Positions 1 to 7,810 are shown, numbered from the stretch's first letter. The stretch: DNA of 12,910 nucleotides from JABCPE02 sp963530295 (GCA_963530295.1 CAUSCF010000031.1:1-12910); one strand, 5' to 3'. Numbers and translations: made by a program. Notes: generated from the sequence alone by a model not told the origin.

Positions 1-200
1 GTAGATATCGTCCCATCGCCGCCCACAGCCACGAAAATATCCACCTTGTCCATATTATTTTCTATGAAAGAAAAAGTGTCCTCTATTGATTTAGAAATGA
101 GATAAAATGGCTTTTCTACCTTTTTTTCTAAATCATTTACAAGAGGTTTGTATTCTTTTTTCGCGGAGAAAGGATTGATGATAAATGCTACTCGTTCCAT
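1..200 (-). CDS. Diacylglycerol kinase-family lipid kinase, N-terminal fragment
   Basis: Translating the minus strand from the ATG at 200 gives 66 complete codons before the window edge, so the gene is cut at its 3' end by the window and not by mutation. The fragment begins MERVAFIINPFSAKK, a first beta strand plus N-P-x-S loop typical of the DAGK catalytic domain, and contains the nucleotide-binding signature VGGDGT (residues 59-64). Enzymes of this family phosphorylate diacylglycerol or related lipids with ATP at the membrane; the substrate cannot be read from this part. The start lies 13 bases after the korB stop with no terminator between, so it is probably the last visible gene of an obgE-korB-lipid kinase transcript. 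An NAD kinase is possible because it shares the GGDGT motif, but the N-P-x-S opening favours the lipid kinase family. Confidence 0.8.
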   Translation of the reverse strand, partial: MERVAFIINPFSAKKEYKPLVNDLEKKVEKPFYLISKSIEDTFSFIENNMDKVDIFVAVGGDGTIS

Positions 201-213
201 TTTTTGATATAAA

Positions 214-1230
214 TTAAACTGTCCATGTGATATTTCCGTTCAGAATTTGCTGCATATCTGGCTTGTTTTTTTCCACCTGATTGGTAAAAGTTTCTTCGTA
301 AGAAGCTCTATTTTTTTTATAAAAAACACCAAAAGGGCGGGGAAAATCAGAAAATTCTTCGTCAAAATTAAACCTTGCCAAAATTTGGGCTTTTAGGATA
401 GAAGTTTCATCATGTATCCAAAGCTTTGATTCATCGGTATCTTCTGTAATATCAATGATTTTTGGCTCAAAATTCTCTAAAATAATTCCCTTGGATAAAT
501 CCTTTCCGAATTTCAAAGGTTTTCCGTTTTCCAGATAGAGATTTGCCTCTTCTTTGGTGGCTTTATTGGTAAATTCATCAAAAATGCCATCGTTGAAAAT
601 CACGCAGTTTTGGTAAATTTCCACAAAAGAAGTTCCTTTATGTTTCTGTGCTTCCAGAAGCACCTCTCGAAGGCTTTTCGGCTCTCTGTCTAGCGTTCGC
701 GAAACAAATGTAGCTCCGCTCCCCAAGGCAAGACTCAGCGGATTAAAAGGCTGGTCTATCACCCCAAAAGGCGAAGATTTAGTTTTCAGACCAAGCTGGG
801 AAGTTGGTGAAAATTGTCCTTTGGTCAGTCCATAGATTTCATTATTGAAAAGAAGGATATTCACATCTAAATTCCTCCTCATCAGGTGTATAAAGTGGTT
901 TCCACCGATGCTCAGCCCATCGCCGTCTCCTGTGATGATCCATACATTCAGCTCAGGATTAGCTAGTTTGATGCCCGTAGCTACCGCAGGCGCGCGCCCA
1001 TGGATACTATGGACACCGTAGGTGTTCATATAATAAGGAAACCGCGATGAACAGCCGATTCCTGATACGAAAACCATATTTTCCCTCTTGATGCCGATTT
1101 CTGGGAGAATGCTCTGAACCTGCTTTAAAATAGAATAATCGCCGCAGCCAGGGCACCATTTTACCTCTTGGTCTGATGCGAAATCTTTTGCGGTGTAAGT
1201 TTGGATTTCTTCCTGCATAATTTTACCCAT
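214..1230 (-). CDS. korB: 2-oxoacid:ferredoxin oxidoreductase, beta subunit (KorB-like)
   Basis: This is the thiamine-diphosphate-binding beta subunit of a 2-oxoacid:ferredoxin oxidoreductase, probably the 2-oxoglutarate type, which with an alpha subunit converts a 2-oxoacid, CoA and oxidised ferredoxin to acyl-CoA, CO2 and reduced ferredoxin in the cytoplasm. Visible motifs are WCPGCGDY (25-32), GIGCSSR (57-63), HSIHGRAPA (74-82), the TPP/Mg2+ motif GDGDG (101-105) and NNEIYGLTKGQ (129-139). The length, 338 residues, fits the KorB family. The listed start (ATG at 1230) overlaps the end of obgE by 8 bases; an ATG four codons later (1218) would leave a 4-base gap and also fits, since the conserved part begins near YTAKDF. 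The alpha subunit is not in the window, and its neighbours are obgE upstream and the lipid kinase downstream. Family membership is certain; the exact 2-oxoacid is inferred. Confidence 0.92.
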   Translation of the reverse strand: MGKIMQEEIQTYTAKDFASDQEVKWCPGCGDYSILKQVQSILPEIGIKRENMVFVSGIGCSSRFPYYMNTYGVHSIHGRAPAVATGIKLANPELNVWIITGDGDGLSIGGNHFIHLMRRNLDVNILLFNNEIYGLTKGQFSPTSQLGLKTKSSPFGVIDQPFNPLSLALGSGATFVSRTLDREPKSLREVLLEAQKHKGTSFVEIYQNCVIFNDGIFDEFTNKATKEEANLYLENGKPLKFGKDLSKGIILENFEPKIIDITEDTDESKLWIHDETSILKAQILARFNFDEEFSDFPRPFGVFYKKNRASYEETFTNQVEKNKPDMQQILNGNITWTV

Positions 1231-2206
1231 GTAAGTGTTTCCAAATCACATCTTTAAGTTCCATAAGCCCCTCCTGTGTAACTCCAGAGAAGAACAAAGG
1301 TTTGTATTTTTCTGGAAATTCTGCTGAAATTTCGGCCTTTAATTCATCATCTAAAAGGTCTGATTTTGAAACAGATACGATGAAATCTTTATCTAAAAGT
1401 TCTGGATTGTATTCTTTTAATTCGTTTTCCAAAATTTTAAACTCTTCATAATGATTTTTGGAATCTGCTGGGATGAGGAATAAAAGGATGGAGTTTCGCT
1501 CAATATGTCTTAAAAACCTGTGTCCCAGACCTCTTCCCTCTGCTGCACCTTCTATAATCCCTGGGATATCCGCCATTACAAAGGATTTGTAATTTCTGTA
1601 TTCTACAATTCCCAAATTGGGTGTGAGTGTAGTGAAGGCATAATCTGCAATTTTTGGTTTTGCTGCCGAAACCACCGATAAAAGCGTAGATTTACCAGCG
1701 TTAGGAAAGCCTACTAGACCTACATCTGCAAGGACTTTCAGCTCAAAGATGATGTAGCCTTCCTCCCCAGGAAGCCCAGGCTGTGCGTAGCGAGGAGTCT
1801 GATTGGTAGCTGATTTAAAATGCTCATTCCCAAGACCTCCCTTTCCGCCTTTCATCAGGATGATTTCTTGTCCGTGTTCTAATATTTCGCCTAGTATTTC
1901 GCCGTTTTCATTTCGTGCAACCGTTCCCACAGGCACTTCTATATAAACATCCTCGCCGAAACGCCCAGTGAGCTGGTTTTTGCCCCCTGGTTGTCCGTTT
2001 TCTGCCTTTATGTGACGGGTATACCGAAGCGGAAGAAGTGTCCATTCCTGCGCATTTCCTTTCATGATGACATGTCCGCCACGCCCTCCATCGCCGCCAT
2101 CAGGGCCGCCTTTTGCTATATATTTTTCTCTTCTAAGATGAGCCGAACCTGCACCACCATGCCCCGACTGGCAGTGGATTTTAACATAATCTACAAAATT
2201 TGACAT
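1223..2206 (-). CDS. obgE: Obg-family GTPase (ribosome assembly)
   Basis: ObgE/CgtA is a GTPase that binds the large ribosomal subunit during assembly and links it to nucleotide and stress status. The N-terminal half is the glycine-rich Obg fold, with GHGGAGSAHLRREKY (15-29) and GGPDGGDGGRGGHV (33-46). The G domain follows: P-loop GFPNAGKS (166-173), switch region TTLTPNLG, DIPG (213-216) and G4 as SKSD (280-283) in place of the classical NKxD. The protein is 327 residues and stops soon after the G domain, without the long C-terminal extension of some other phyla. It is transcribed away from adk and separated from it by a hairpin. A -7-like box lies 49 bases upstream and a 21-base palindrome lies in the presumed leader. 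It is followed directly by korB. Confidence 0.97.
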   Translation of the reverse strand: MSNFVDYVKIHCQSGHGGAGSAHLRREKYIAKGGPDGGDGGRGGHVIMKGNAQEWTLLPLRYTRHIKAENGQPGGKNQLTGRFGEDVYIEVPVGTVARNENGEILGEILEHGQEIILMKGGKGGLGNEHFKSATNQTPRYAQPGLPGEEGYIIFELKVLADVGLVGFPNAGKSTLLSVVSAAKPKIADYAFTTLTPNLGIVEYRNYKSFVMADIPGIIEGAAEGRGLGHRFLRHIERNSILLFLIPADSKNHYEEFKILENELKEYNPELLDKDFIVSVSKSDLLDDELKAEISAEFPEKYKPLFFSGVTQEGLMELKDVIWKHLHG

Positions 2207-2229
2207 AGATATTTTTTTGAAATGTTTTA

Positions 2230-2250
2230 GGTTTGAAAATTTTTCAAACC
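2230..2250. repeat. Perfect palindrome in the obgE leader
   Basis: The arms GGTTTGAAAA (2230-2239) and TTTTCAAACC (2241-2250) are exact reverse complements around a single T. The element starts about six bases after the predicted minus-strand -7 box and ends 23 bases before the obgE start. It could be a protein-binding site or a hairpin at the 5' end of the mRNA. It has no T-run of the kind that would make it a good terminator. Confidence 0.6.
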
Positions 2251-2255
2251 AATTG

Positions 2256-2263
2256 CAAAGATA
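2256..2263 (-). promoter_or_regulatory. Predicted -7 box for obgE
   Basis: The minus strand reads TATCTTTG, an exact match to the Bacteroidota TAnnTTTG -7 element. It lies 49 bases before the obgE ATG, further than for the other genes here. No good -33 TTTG is seen at the expected distance. The terminator upstream supports a separate promoter at this place. Confidence 0.45.
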
Positions 2264-2303
2264 AAAATTTAATTGATAAACTTCTGAAAATAGGCGATAT
2301 AAT

Positions 2304-2340
2304 AAAGGCTTCCAATTTTTGTTGAAAGCCTTTTTTTTTA
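2304..2340 (-). terminator. Hairpin terminator after adk
   Basis: Arms 2304-2315 and 2322-2333 pair over 12 positions with a single C/A mismatch around a six-base loop. On the minus strand the hairpin follows the adk stop by a few bases and is followed by TTTATTATAT. On the plus strand it is followed by a run of nine T, but no plus-strand gene ends here. It probably ends the hpt-adk transcript and separates it from obgE. Confidence 0.7.
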
Positions 2341-2342
2341 GT

Positions 2343-2921
2343 TTATTTGATTTTTTCTACTTCTGCGTAGAGTTTTTCTGCAATTTCTGCAATTTCTCCT
2401 ACGCCGTTCACTTCTACATATTTGCCTTGTTTTTTGTAAAGTTCAGCTACTTCGGCAGTTTTAGTGTAGTATTCTTTTATTCGGTTTCGGATGATGTTTT
2501 CATCGGCGTCATCGCTTCTACCACTGGTTTTACCGCGTTCCAAAAGCCTTTTTACCAAGATTTCATCTTCTACAACGAGGGAAAGACAAATGTCAATCTG
2601 GTCATTCAGTACATCTTTTACGATTCCTTCCAAGGCTTCGGTCTGGAATGCAGTTCTTGGAAATCCATCGAAGATAAAGCCTTTAGCATCAGTTGGTTTT
2701 TTAAGCTCATCTGTAAGCATATCGATGGTAACTTGGTCTGGAACAAGTTCTCCTTTGTCCATGTAGGATTTGGCTAATTTACCAAGTTCTGTTTCATTCT
2801 TGATATTATGTCTGAAAAGGTCTCCTGTGGAGATTTGTTTCAAGTTGAATTTCTGGATTAAATTCTGAGCCTGAGTGCCTTTACCACTTCCTGGAGGCCC
2901 AAAGAGTACGATATTTATCAT
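2343..2921 (-). CDS. adk: Adenylate kinase (short-LID type)
   Basis: Adenylate kinase interconverts ATP + AMP and 2 ADP in the cytoplasm and sets the adenylate balance. The P-loop is GPPGSGKGTQ (8-17), followed by the AMP-binding region STGDLFR (31-37), the signature DGFPRT (85-90) and the LID segment ERGKTSGRSDDAD (128-140). The LID is short and has no zinc-binding cysteines, and 192 residues is the usual size of this form. The start lies 22 bases after the hpt stop on the same strand, so hpt-adk is probably one transcript. A strong hairpin follows the stop. Together with Hpt and the divergent PurA it joins purine salvage to adenylate synthesis. Confidence 0.97.
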   Translation of the reverse strand: MINIVLFGPPGSGKGTQAQNLIQKFNLKQISTGDLFRHNIKNETELGKLAKSYMDKGELVPDQVTIDMLTDELKKPTDAKGFIFDGFPRTAFQTEALEGIVKDVLNDQIDICLSLVVEDEILVKRLLERGKTSGRSDDADENIIRNRIKEYYTKTAEVAELYKKQGKYVEVNGVGEIAEIAEKLYAEVEKIK

Positions 2922-2943
2922 TTTTATGAAGAGTTTTTATTTT

Positions 2944-3501
2944 TTAGTGGTTGATTCTTCCTTCTTCGAGCTGATAGAGGTCTGGAAGGTTCCTTCCAAG
3001 TTCATCATAGTCTAATCCATAGCCGAGCACGAATTTATTAGGAATTTCTTTTGCTACATAATCAATCGTGAAATTTTTCTTGAAAACTTCTGGTTTTAGC
3101 AGCAGAGAAGCTACTTTTAGAGATTTTGGGCGGTGTGTATTTTTGAAATATTCAATAAGACTTTCTATCGTATTTCCTGTATCTACGATGTCTTCCATCA
3201 AGATGATGTGTCTGCCCTCTACATCTTTGGTTAAATCCATTTTTTTATAAACTATTCCCGTAGACTGAAGTCCGCCATTGTAAGAACTTACTTGTAAAAA
3301 GGCTACTTCGCATCTTCCTGGATAATATTTCATAAAGTCTGAAAAAAACATAAAAACGCCGTTCAGTACTCCGATAAACACAGGAACTTCATCCTTGTAG
3401 TCTTCGTAAACCTTTTCTGCGAGGTCTTTTATCACTTTCTGCAGTTCCTCATTGGTGAGATAAGGAACGAAATGTTTGTCATGAATTGTAATACTGCTCA
3501 T
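2944..3501 (-). CDS. hpt: Hypoxanthine phosphoribosyltransferase
   Basis: This salvage enzyme transfers phosphoribose from PRPP to hypoxanthine (and often guanine), giving IMP or GMP. The PRPP-binding signature LMEDIVDTGNT is at 101-111. The flexible-loop region SSYNGG (72-77) precedes it, and the base-binding end FVLGYGLDYDELGRNLP (157-173) carries the GYGLDYDE motif of bacterial Hpt. Length, 185 residues, is typical. It is the first gene of an hpt-adk pair and is divergent from purA across a 160-base spacer, so IMP made here is the substrate of its neighbour's product. A minus-strand TACTTTTG box 14 bases upstream is a candidate -7 element. Confidence 0.95.
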   Translation of the reverse strand: MSSITIHDKHFVPYLTNEELQKVIKDLAEKVYEDYKDEVPVFIGVLNGVFMFFSDFMKYYPGRCEVAFLQVSSYNGGLQSTGIVYKKMDLTKDVEGRHIILMEDIVDTGNTIESLIEYFKNTHRPKSLKVASLLLKPEVFKKNFTIDYVAKEIPNKFVLGYGLDYDELGRNLPDLYQLEEGRINH

Positions 3502-3515
3502 ATTTTTCCAAAATG

Positions 3516-3523
3516 CAAAAGTA
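3516..3523 (-). promoter_or_regulatory. Predicted -7 box for hpt-adk
   Basis: The minus strand reads TACTTTTG, matching TAnnTTTG, 14 bases before the hpt start, a distance like that at glyA, recX and trmH. No clear -33 TTTG is present at 19-22 bases, so the call rests on box and position only. Confidence 0.4.
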
Positions 3524-3603
3524 AGAATTTTATTATTTGTTTTGATTAAAAAACAAGATTAAATTTTGATAAATCAACTTTACTACATTAAATGAAAAGA
3601 ATA

Positions 3604-3635
3604 TTTGTTTTAGAAAAAATTATAAATTAAATTTG
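3604..3635 (+). promoter_or_regulatory. Predicted Bacteroidota promoter for purA
   Basis: A -33 TTTG (3604-3607) and a -7 box TAAATTTG (3628-3635) are separated by 20 bases, the expected geometry for the Bacteroidota primary sigma factor. The purA ATG follows the -7 box by 26 bases. The promoter would also drive the phosphoethanolamine-transferase-like gene. Confidence 0.7.
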
Positions 3636-3661
3636 TCACATTACAATAAAAACAAATAATT

Positions 3662-4948
3662 ATGTCAACTTATGTAGTTGTTGGTCTTCAGTACGGAGAT
3701 GAAGGAAAAGGAAAGATTACGGATGTTCTTTCTGCAAAATCTGATTATGTAGTCCGCTACCAAGGAGGGAATAATGCTGGACATACAGTGTATGTGGGAG
3801 ATGAAAAATTCGTTCTTCATCTACTGCCCTCTGGAGTTCTCCAATGCAAAGGAAAATGCATCATCGCAAATGGAGTGGTGGTAGACCCAAAAGCCTTTAT
3901 CTCGGAAGTAGAAAAATTAGAGGAAAAAGGCGGAAAAACCGACCATATATTCATCAGCCGAAGAGCGCATGTTATCATGCCTTATCATATTCTTCTGGAT
4001 ACTTATAGAGAGGAAGAACAGGGTGGAACGCAGATTGGTACGACTAAAAAAGGTATTGGCCCTTGCTATGAAGACAAAATCGCACGAGTGGGCATAAGGA
4101 TGATAGACCTTCTGAATCCTGAAATCTTAAAGGAAAAAATAGAGAAAAATCTTAAAATAAAGAATGCTTTATTTGAGAAATATTTCGGAAAGCCTATGCT
4201 TAGTTTTGATGAAATTTACAATGAATTTTTAGCCATTGGTCAAAAACTAAAAGACCGAATCATCGACACTGAAATAGAAATTAACGAAGCTATAAAAGAT
4301 GGCAAAAATATCCTTTTTGAAGGGGCGCAGGCGCTGATGCTGGATATTGACTTTGGGACATATCCTTATGTGACTTCCTCATCACCTTCTACAGGAGGAG
4401 TTTGTAGCGGTGCAGGAGTTCCTCCTACGGCTCTGCAAAATCTCATCGGAGTTGCCAAAGCTTACACTACAAGGGTAGGGAATGGTCCTTTTCCTACAGA
4501 ATTAAATGATGATTTAGGAGAAAAAATAAGACAAATAGGGCATGAATTTGGGGCGACAACAGGCAGACCGAGAAGAACAGGCTGGCTGGATTTGGTTTCG
4601 CTGAAACATGCTTGTATGATTAACGGGATTAACAATCTGGTAATCACTAAACTGGATGTTCTTACAGGAATAGACACTCTGAAAATCGCTACAAAATACC
4701 GTACAGAAGATGGAAAAATCATAGATTATTTCACTTCTTCTACGACTAAACTCTATGATTATGAGCCTATTTACGAAGAACTAAAAGGCTGGGAGGAAGA
4801 CATTACAAAGGTGAGATGCTATGAAGAACTTCCAGAGAATGCAAAAAAATACATAGAATTTATAGAACAGTATCTGGGTATCAATGTTTATTTGGTATCT
4901 GTGGGGCCAGAGCGTTCGCAAAATATTATAAGAAAAGAAATTTTTTAG
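3662..4948 (+). CDS. purA: Adenylosuccinate synthetase
   Basis: PurA joins IMP and aspartate with GTP to make adenylosuccinate, the committed step from IMP to AMP. The N-terminal GTP/IMP site GDEGKGK (12-18, with catalytic Asp13) and NNAGHTV (37-43, with His41) are present. Further on are GTTKKGIGP, the signature EGAQALMLDIDFGTYPYVT, GVAKAYTTRVGNGPFPTE, and the aspartate-binding loop GATTGRPRRTGW. At 428 residues it is full length. It is divergent from hpt-adk, and only 3 bases separate its TAG from the next ATG, so the downstream membrane-enzyme gene is probably co-transcribed and perhaps translationally coupled. Confidence 0.98.
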   Translation: MSTYVVVGLQYGDEGKGKITDVLSAKSDYVVRYQGGNNAGHTVYVGDEKFVLHLLPSGVLQCKGKCIIANGVVVDPKAFISEVEKLEEKGGKTDHIFISRRAHVIMPYHILLDTYREEEQGGTQIGTTKKGIGPCYEDKIARVGIRMIDLLNPEILKEKIEKNLKIKNALFEKYFGKPMLSFDEIYNEFLAIGQKLKDRIIDTEIEINEAIKDGKNILFEGAQALMLDIDFGTYPYVTSSSPSTGGVCSGAGVPPTALQNLIGVAKAYTTRVGNGPFPTELNDDLGEKIRQIGHEFGATTGRPRRTGWLDLVSLKHACMINGINNLVITKLDVLTGIDTLKIATKYRTEDGKIIDYFTSSTTKLYDYEPIYEELKGWEEDITKVRCYEELPENAKKYIEFIEQYLGINVYLVSVGPERSQNIIRKEIF

Positions 4949-4951
4949 AAA

Positions 4952-6478
4952 ATGTTTTCAAAGAAAAGTGTACTTATTTACATTATTATTGGTTGGTTTT
5001 TATATGTGGTAGGACTCCTTTCATCTTTTCCATATTTGTTAGATTTTGAAAGGAGCAAAGTAGCAATGATAGATACAGCAAGGATTATCATAGAGTATTC
5101 CTTGATGTTTTTATCGCTTTTATATTTTTGTATTGTATTTTTAAGAAAAAATATTTTTTTAAAAAGTATAGCTTATTTGCTATTACTTTTATTAAGTCTT
5201 AATTTCATGCTTTCTGCTTCTTGTTTTTTTATTTATAAACAAGGATTTAATGTTGGGATGACCCTCAGTGTGTTGGAGACAAATGTTTCTGAAAGTCTCA
5301 GTATGATCAAAACATTGATTTTACCAATTATTGCGACAATCATATTCTATATTATTTTGTTACTTATCTTTACTGGAGGGGTTAAGATTATAGATAAAAA
5401 CTTTACAAAAAATAAAATCTTGATTGTTTTTTCTTTTATATGGATTATTTTTCCGATTTTGTTTTTTATTAAACATAAATATACAAGTAATAAAGGAGGT
5501 GGTTTAATGGTGAAAAATGCAATATACCATTATTCAGATTTTATCGCGGCACAAGTATTGAAAAAAGATATAGAAGGAATAATAAATACAAAAGTTAGTT
5601 ACAATTTAATAACCACAGGTGAACAGCCTGTAGAAAATATTGTAGTTCTGATAGGTGAATCTGTAAGGAAGCAAAATATGTCTCTGTATGGCTACCAGAG
5701 AGAAACAACTCCTATTGAAGTTGCAGAGATAAATAATATGCTACTTTATCAGAATGCATATTCTCCAGCAGCTATTACTAATATGTCTGTTCCTATAGTT
5801 TTAAGTAATATTAATATTGATAATTATCAAAAAGAATTAAAAAAACTTGGTGATAATATTGTAAATGCTGCTAACCACTCGGGTTATAATACTTTCTGGT
5901 ACAGCACGCAAGGAGGAGCTCATGGAATTACAGCCATTGCTACCTATTCTAAAAATAAAAAATTCTTTAATGGATATGACGAAGCTGTTATTCCGTATTT
6001 AAAAGATGCTTTAAAAGATTCTTCTCCTAAAAAACTGATAGTCCTCCATATCAATGGAAGCCACCCTTATGCATGTGACAAATATCCTCCTAAAGAAGCT
6101 GTATGGGAGGGAGGAATAGATGAATGTTATGATAATTCTATAAGATATACGGATAAACTTATTGGGCAAATTTTTGAACTGCTTAAGGATAAAAATTCTG
6201 CTTTAGTCTATTTTTCTGACCATGGACAGATTAAAGAAAACGAAGTTTACAAACATGGTGATTATAGAGAAGCTGTGCAAGTGCCCTATTTTGTGTGGTT
6301 TTCTCCATCTATAAAAACAGATAAAAAAGGTCAGAAAATAGAGGAGCCAACTTCCATTACCACAGTTTATTCTAAAGTTTTAGAACTAATGGGAACAAAA
6401 AATCCTAAAACAGTGGACAATACAGGAAAATATTTAAGATTAGACTTAAATACGATGAAATATGATGATTTGAAATAA
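4952..6478 (+). CDS. Phosphoethanolamine transferase-like membrane enzyme (EptA/CptA superfamily)
   Basis: Members move phosphoethanolamine from phosphatidylethanolamine to lipid A or LPS core sugars, with the catalytic domain outside the inner membrane. Five hydrophobic segments are visible (about 7-29, 45-65, 71-95, 119-141, 155-173). LETNVSES (108-115), between the third and fourth, resembles the substrate-proximal loop of EptA proteins. The sulfatase/alkaline-phosphatase-fold domain follows: GESVRKQNMSLYGY (235-248) with Glu236 and Ser237 where EptA has Glu-Thr, HINGSH (366-371), SDHG (422-425) and HGD (435-437). These are the expected nucleophile and zinc-ligand regions. Length, 508 residues, fits the family. 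The gene looks more A/T-rich than purA and glyA, which suggests it may be a later addition. Acceptor (lipid A, core or another glycan) is unknown. An effect on polymyxin binding is possible but is inference only. Confidence 0.85.
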   Translation: MFSKKSVLIYIIIGWFLYVVGLLSSFPYLLDFERSKVAMIDTARIIIEYSLMFLSLLYFCIVFLRKNIFLKSIAYLLLLLLSLNFMLSASCFFIYKQGFNVGMTLSVLETNVSESLSMIKTLILPIIATIIFYIILLLIFTGGVKIIDKNFTKNKILIVFSFIWIIFPILFFIKHKYTSNKGGGLMVKNAIYHYSDFIAAQVLKKDIEGIINTKVSYNLITTGEQPVENIVVLIGESVRKQNMSLYGYQRETTPIEVAEINNMLLYQNAYSPAAITNMSVPIVLSNINIDNYQKELKKLGDNIVNAANHSGYNTFWYSTQGGAHGITAIATYSKNKKFFNGYDEAVIPYLKDALKDSSPKKLIVLHINGSHPYACDKYPPKEAVWEGGIDECYDNSIRYTDKLIGQIFELLKDKNSALVYFSDHGQIKENEVYKHGDYREAVQVPYFVWFSPSIKTDKKGQKIEEPTSITTVYSKVLELMGTKNPKTVDNTGKYLRLDLNTMKYDDLK

Positions 6479-6486
6479 ATTTTAAT

Positions 6487-6494
6487 TAAATTTG
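6487..6494 (+). promoter_or_regulatory. Predicted -7 box for glyA
   Basis: TAAATTTG is identical to the -7 box of purA and lies 16 bases before the glyA ATG, just after the previous stop codon. The nearest upstream TTTG (6469-6472) is only 14 bases away, too close for a standard -33, so the promoter is weakly supported. Confidence 0.4.
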
Positions 6495-6510
6495 ACAAAA
6501 AATTATTCCA

Positions 6511-7779
6511 ATGCAAGATATTATATTTGAATTAATCGAAAAAGAAAGACAAAGACAAACGAATGGTATAGAGCTTATTGCTTCTGAGAATTTCGTTTCT
6601 GATGATGTTATGAAAGCTATGGGCAGCGTTCTTACGAACAAATACGCAGAAGGCTACCCAGGGAGAAGATATTACGGCGGCTGCGAAGTGGTGGATGAAG
6701 TGGAACAACTAGCCATCGATAGAGCAAAACAGCTTTTTGGAGTGGATTATGTGAATGTTCAGCCGCACTCTGGTTCTCAGGCAAATGCAGCGGTATATTT
6801 GGCTGTGCTGAAACCTGGTGACACAGTGCTGGGAATGGACTTGTCTATGGGAGGACACCTTACGCATGGTTCACATGTTAATTTCTCTGGAATCAACTTT
6901 AGACCTGTATTTTATGGTGTTGAAAGAGAGTCAGGGAGAATAGACTATGAACAAATGAGACAAGTGGCTCTAAAAGAAAAACCAAAAATGATAATCGCTG
7001 GATTTTCAGCTTATTCCAGAGATTTGGACTATGCTAAATTCCGTGAAGTAGCAGATGAAGTAGGGGCTACACTTTGGGCAGATATCGCTCACCCAGCGGG
7101 GCTTATCGCTAAAAAGTTATTGAATTCGCCTTTTGAGCATTGTCATATCGTTACTACAACGACTCACAAGACTCTGAGAGGGCCGAGAGGAGGTATGATT
7201 ATGCTTGGAAAAGACTATGAAAATCCATACGGACACAAAACGCCAAAAGGAGAAACTAAAATGATGAGCGCCGTGCTGGATGGCGCTGTATTCCCAGGAA
7301 TTCAGGGAGGGCCGCTGGAGCATGTAATCGCTGGTAAAGCGGTGGCTTATGGCGAGGCTCTTGACCAAAAATTTGAGGTGTATGCGAAGCAAGTCATTGC
7401 AAATTCCCAAGCATTAGCTAAAGCTATGATAGACAGAGGTTTTGATATTGTAAGTGGTGGAACGGATAATCACCTGATGCTCATTGACCTAAGAAACAAG
7501 GGAGTAAATGGAAAAGAAACCGAAAAAGCTTTAGTAAAAGCGGATATCACTTGTAACAAAAATATGGTTCCATACGATGACAAATCGCCGTTTACCACTT
7601 CGGGGATTAGACTAGGAACTGCGGCGGTAACGACTCGTGGGCTGAAAGAGGCTGATATGCCAGTTATCGCTGATTTGATAGACGAAGTTATAAAGAATAT
7701 CAATGATGAAAAAGTCTTAGATGGAGTAAAAGTCAAAGTAAATGACCTGATGAAGGGAAGAGCATTGTTTAATGCATAA
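6511..7779 (+). CDS. glyA: Serine hydroxymethyltransferase
   Basis: GlyA is a PLP enzyme that converts serine and tetrahydrofolate to glycine and 5,10-methylene-tetrahydrofolate, the main source of one-carbon units for purine and thymidylate synthesis. Recognised motifs are ELIASENFVS near residue 20, EGYPGRRYYGGC, PHSGSQANAAVY, THGSHVNFSG, the PLP-binding ADIAHPAGLIA, and VTTTTHKTLRGPRGG with the Schiff-base lysine at 220. Length, 422 residues, is complete. It lies 32 bases after the phosphoethanolamine-transferase-like gene, has a candidate -7 box of its own, and ends before a strong hairpin. Its metabolic link to purA on the same strand is clear; no riboswitch-like structure is seen in the short leader. 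Confidence 0.98.
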   Translation: MQDIIFELIEKERQRQTNGIELIASENFVSDDVMKAMGSVLTNKYAEGYPGRRYYGGCEVVDEVEQLAIDRAKQLFGVDYVNVQPHSGSQANAAVYLAVLKPGDTVLGMDLSMGGHLTHGSHVNFSGINFRPVFYGVERESGRIDYEQMRQVALKEKPKMIIAGFSAYSRDLDYAKFREVADEVGATLWADIAHPAGLIAKKLLNSPFEHCHIVTTTTHKTLRGPRGGMIMLGKDYENPYGHKTPKGETKMMSAVLDGAVFPGIQGGPLEHVIAGKAVAYGEALDQKFEVYAKQVIANSQALAKAMIDRGFDIVSGGTDNHLMLIDLRNKGVNGKETEKALVKADITCNKNMVPYDDKSPFTTSGIRLGTAAVTTRGLKEADMPVIADLIDEVIKNINDEKVLDGVKVKVNDLMKGRALFNA

Positions 7780-7810
7780 AATCATATTTAATTATCATTA
7801 AAATTTTAAT

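Noticed and set aside
1991..2203. Small plus-strand open frame opposite the start of obgE
   Set aside because: It is a shadow of the glycine-rich Obg domain, with no promoter or family resemblance.
2319..2777. Plus-strand open frame opposite adk
   Set aside because: It is antisense to a well-supported adk gene, and its composition (mainly Phe, Ser and Tyr) is what an A-rich gene gives when read backwards.
7797..7810. 14-base AT-only palindrome ATTAAAATTTTAAT
   Set aside because: Perfect, but made only of A and T in an A/T-rich spacer, so chance is likely; kept only as context for the recX promoter.
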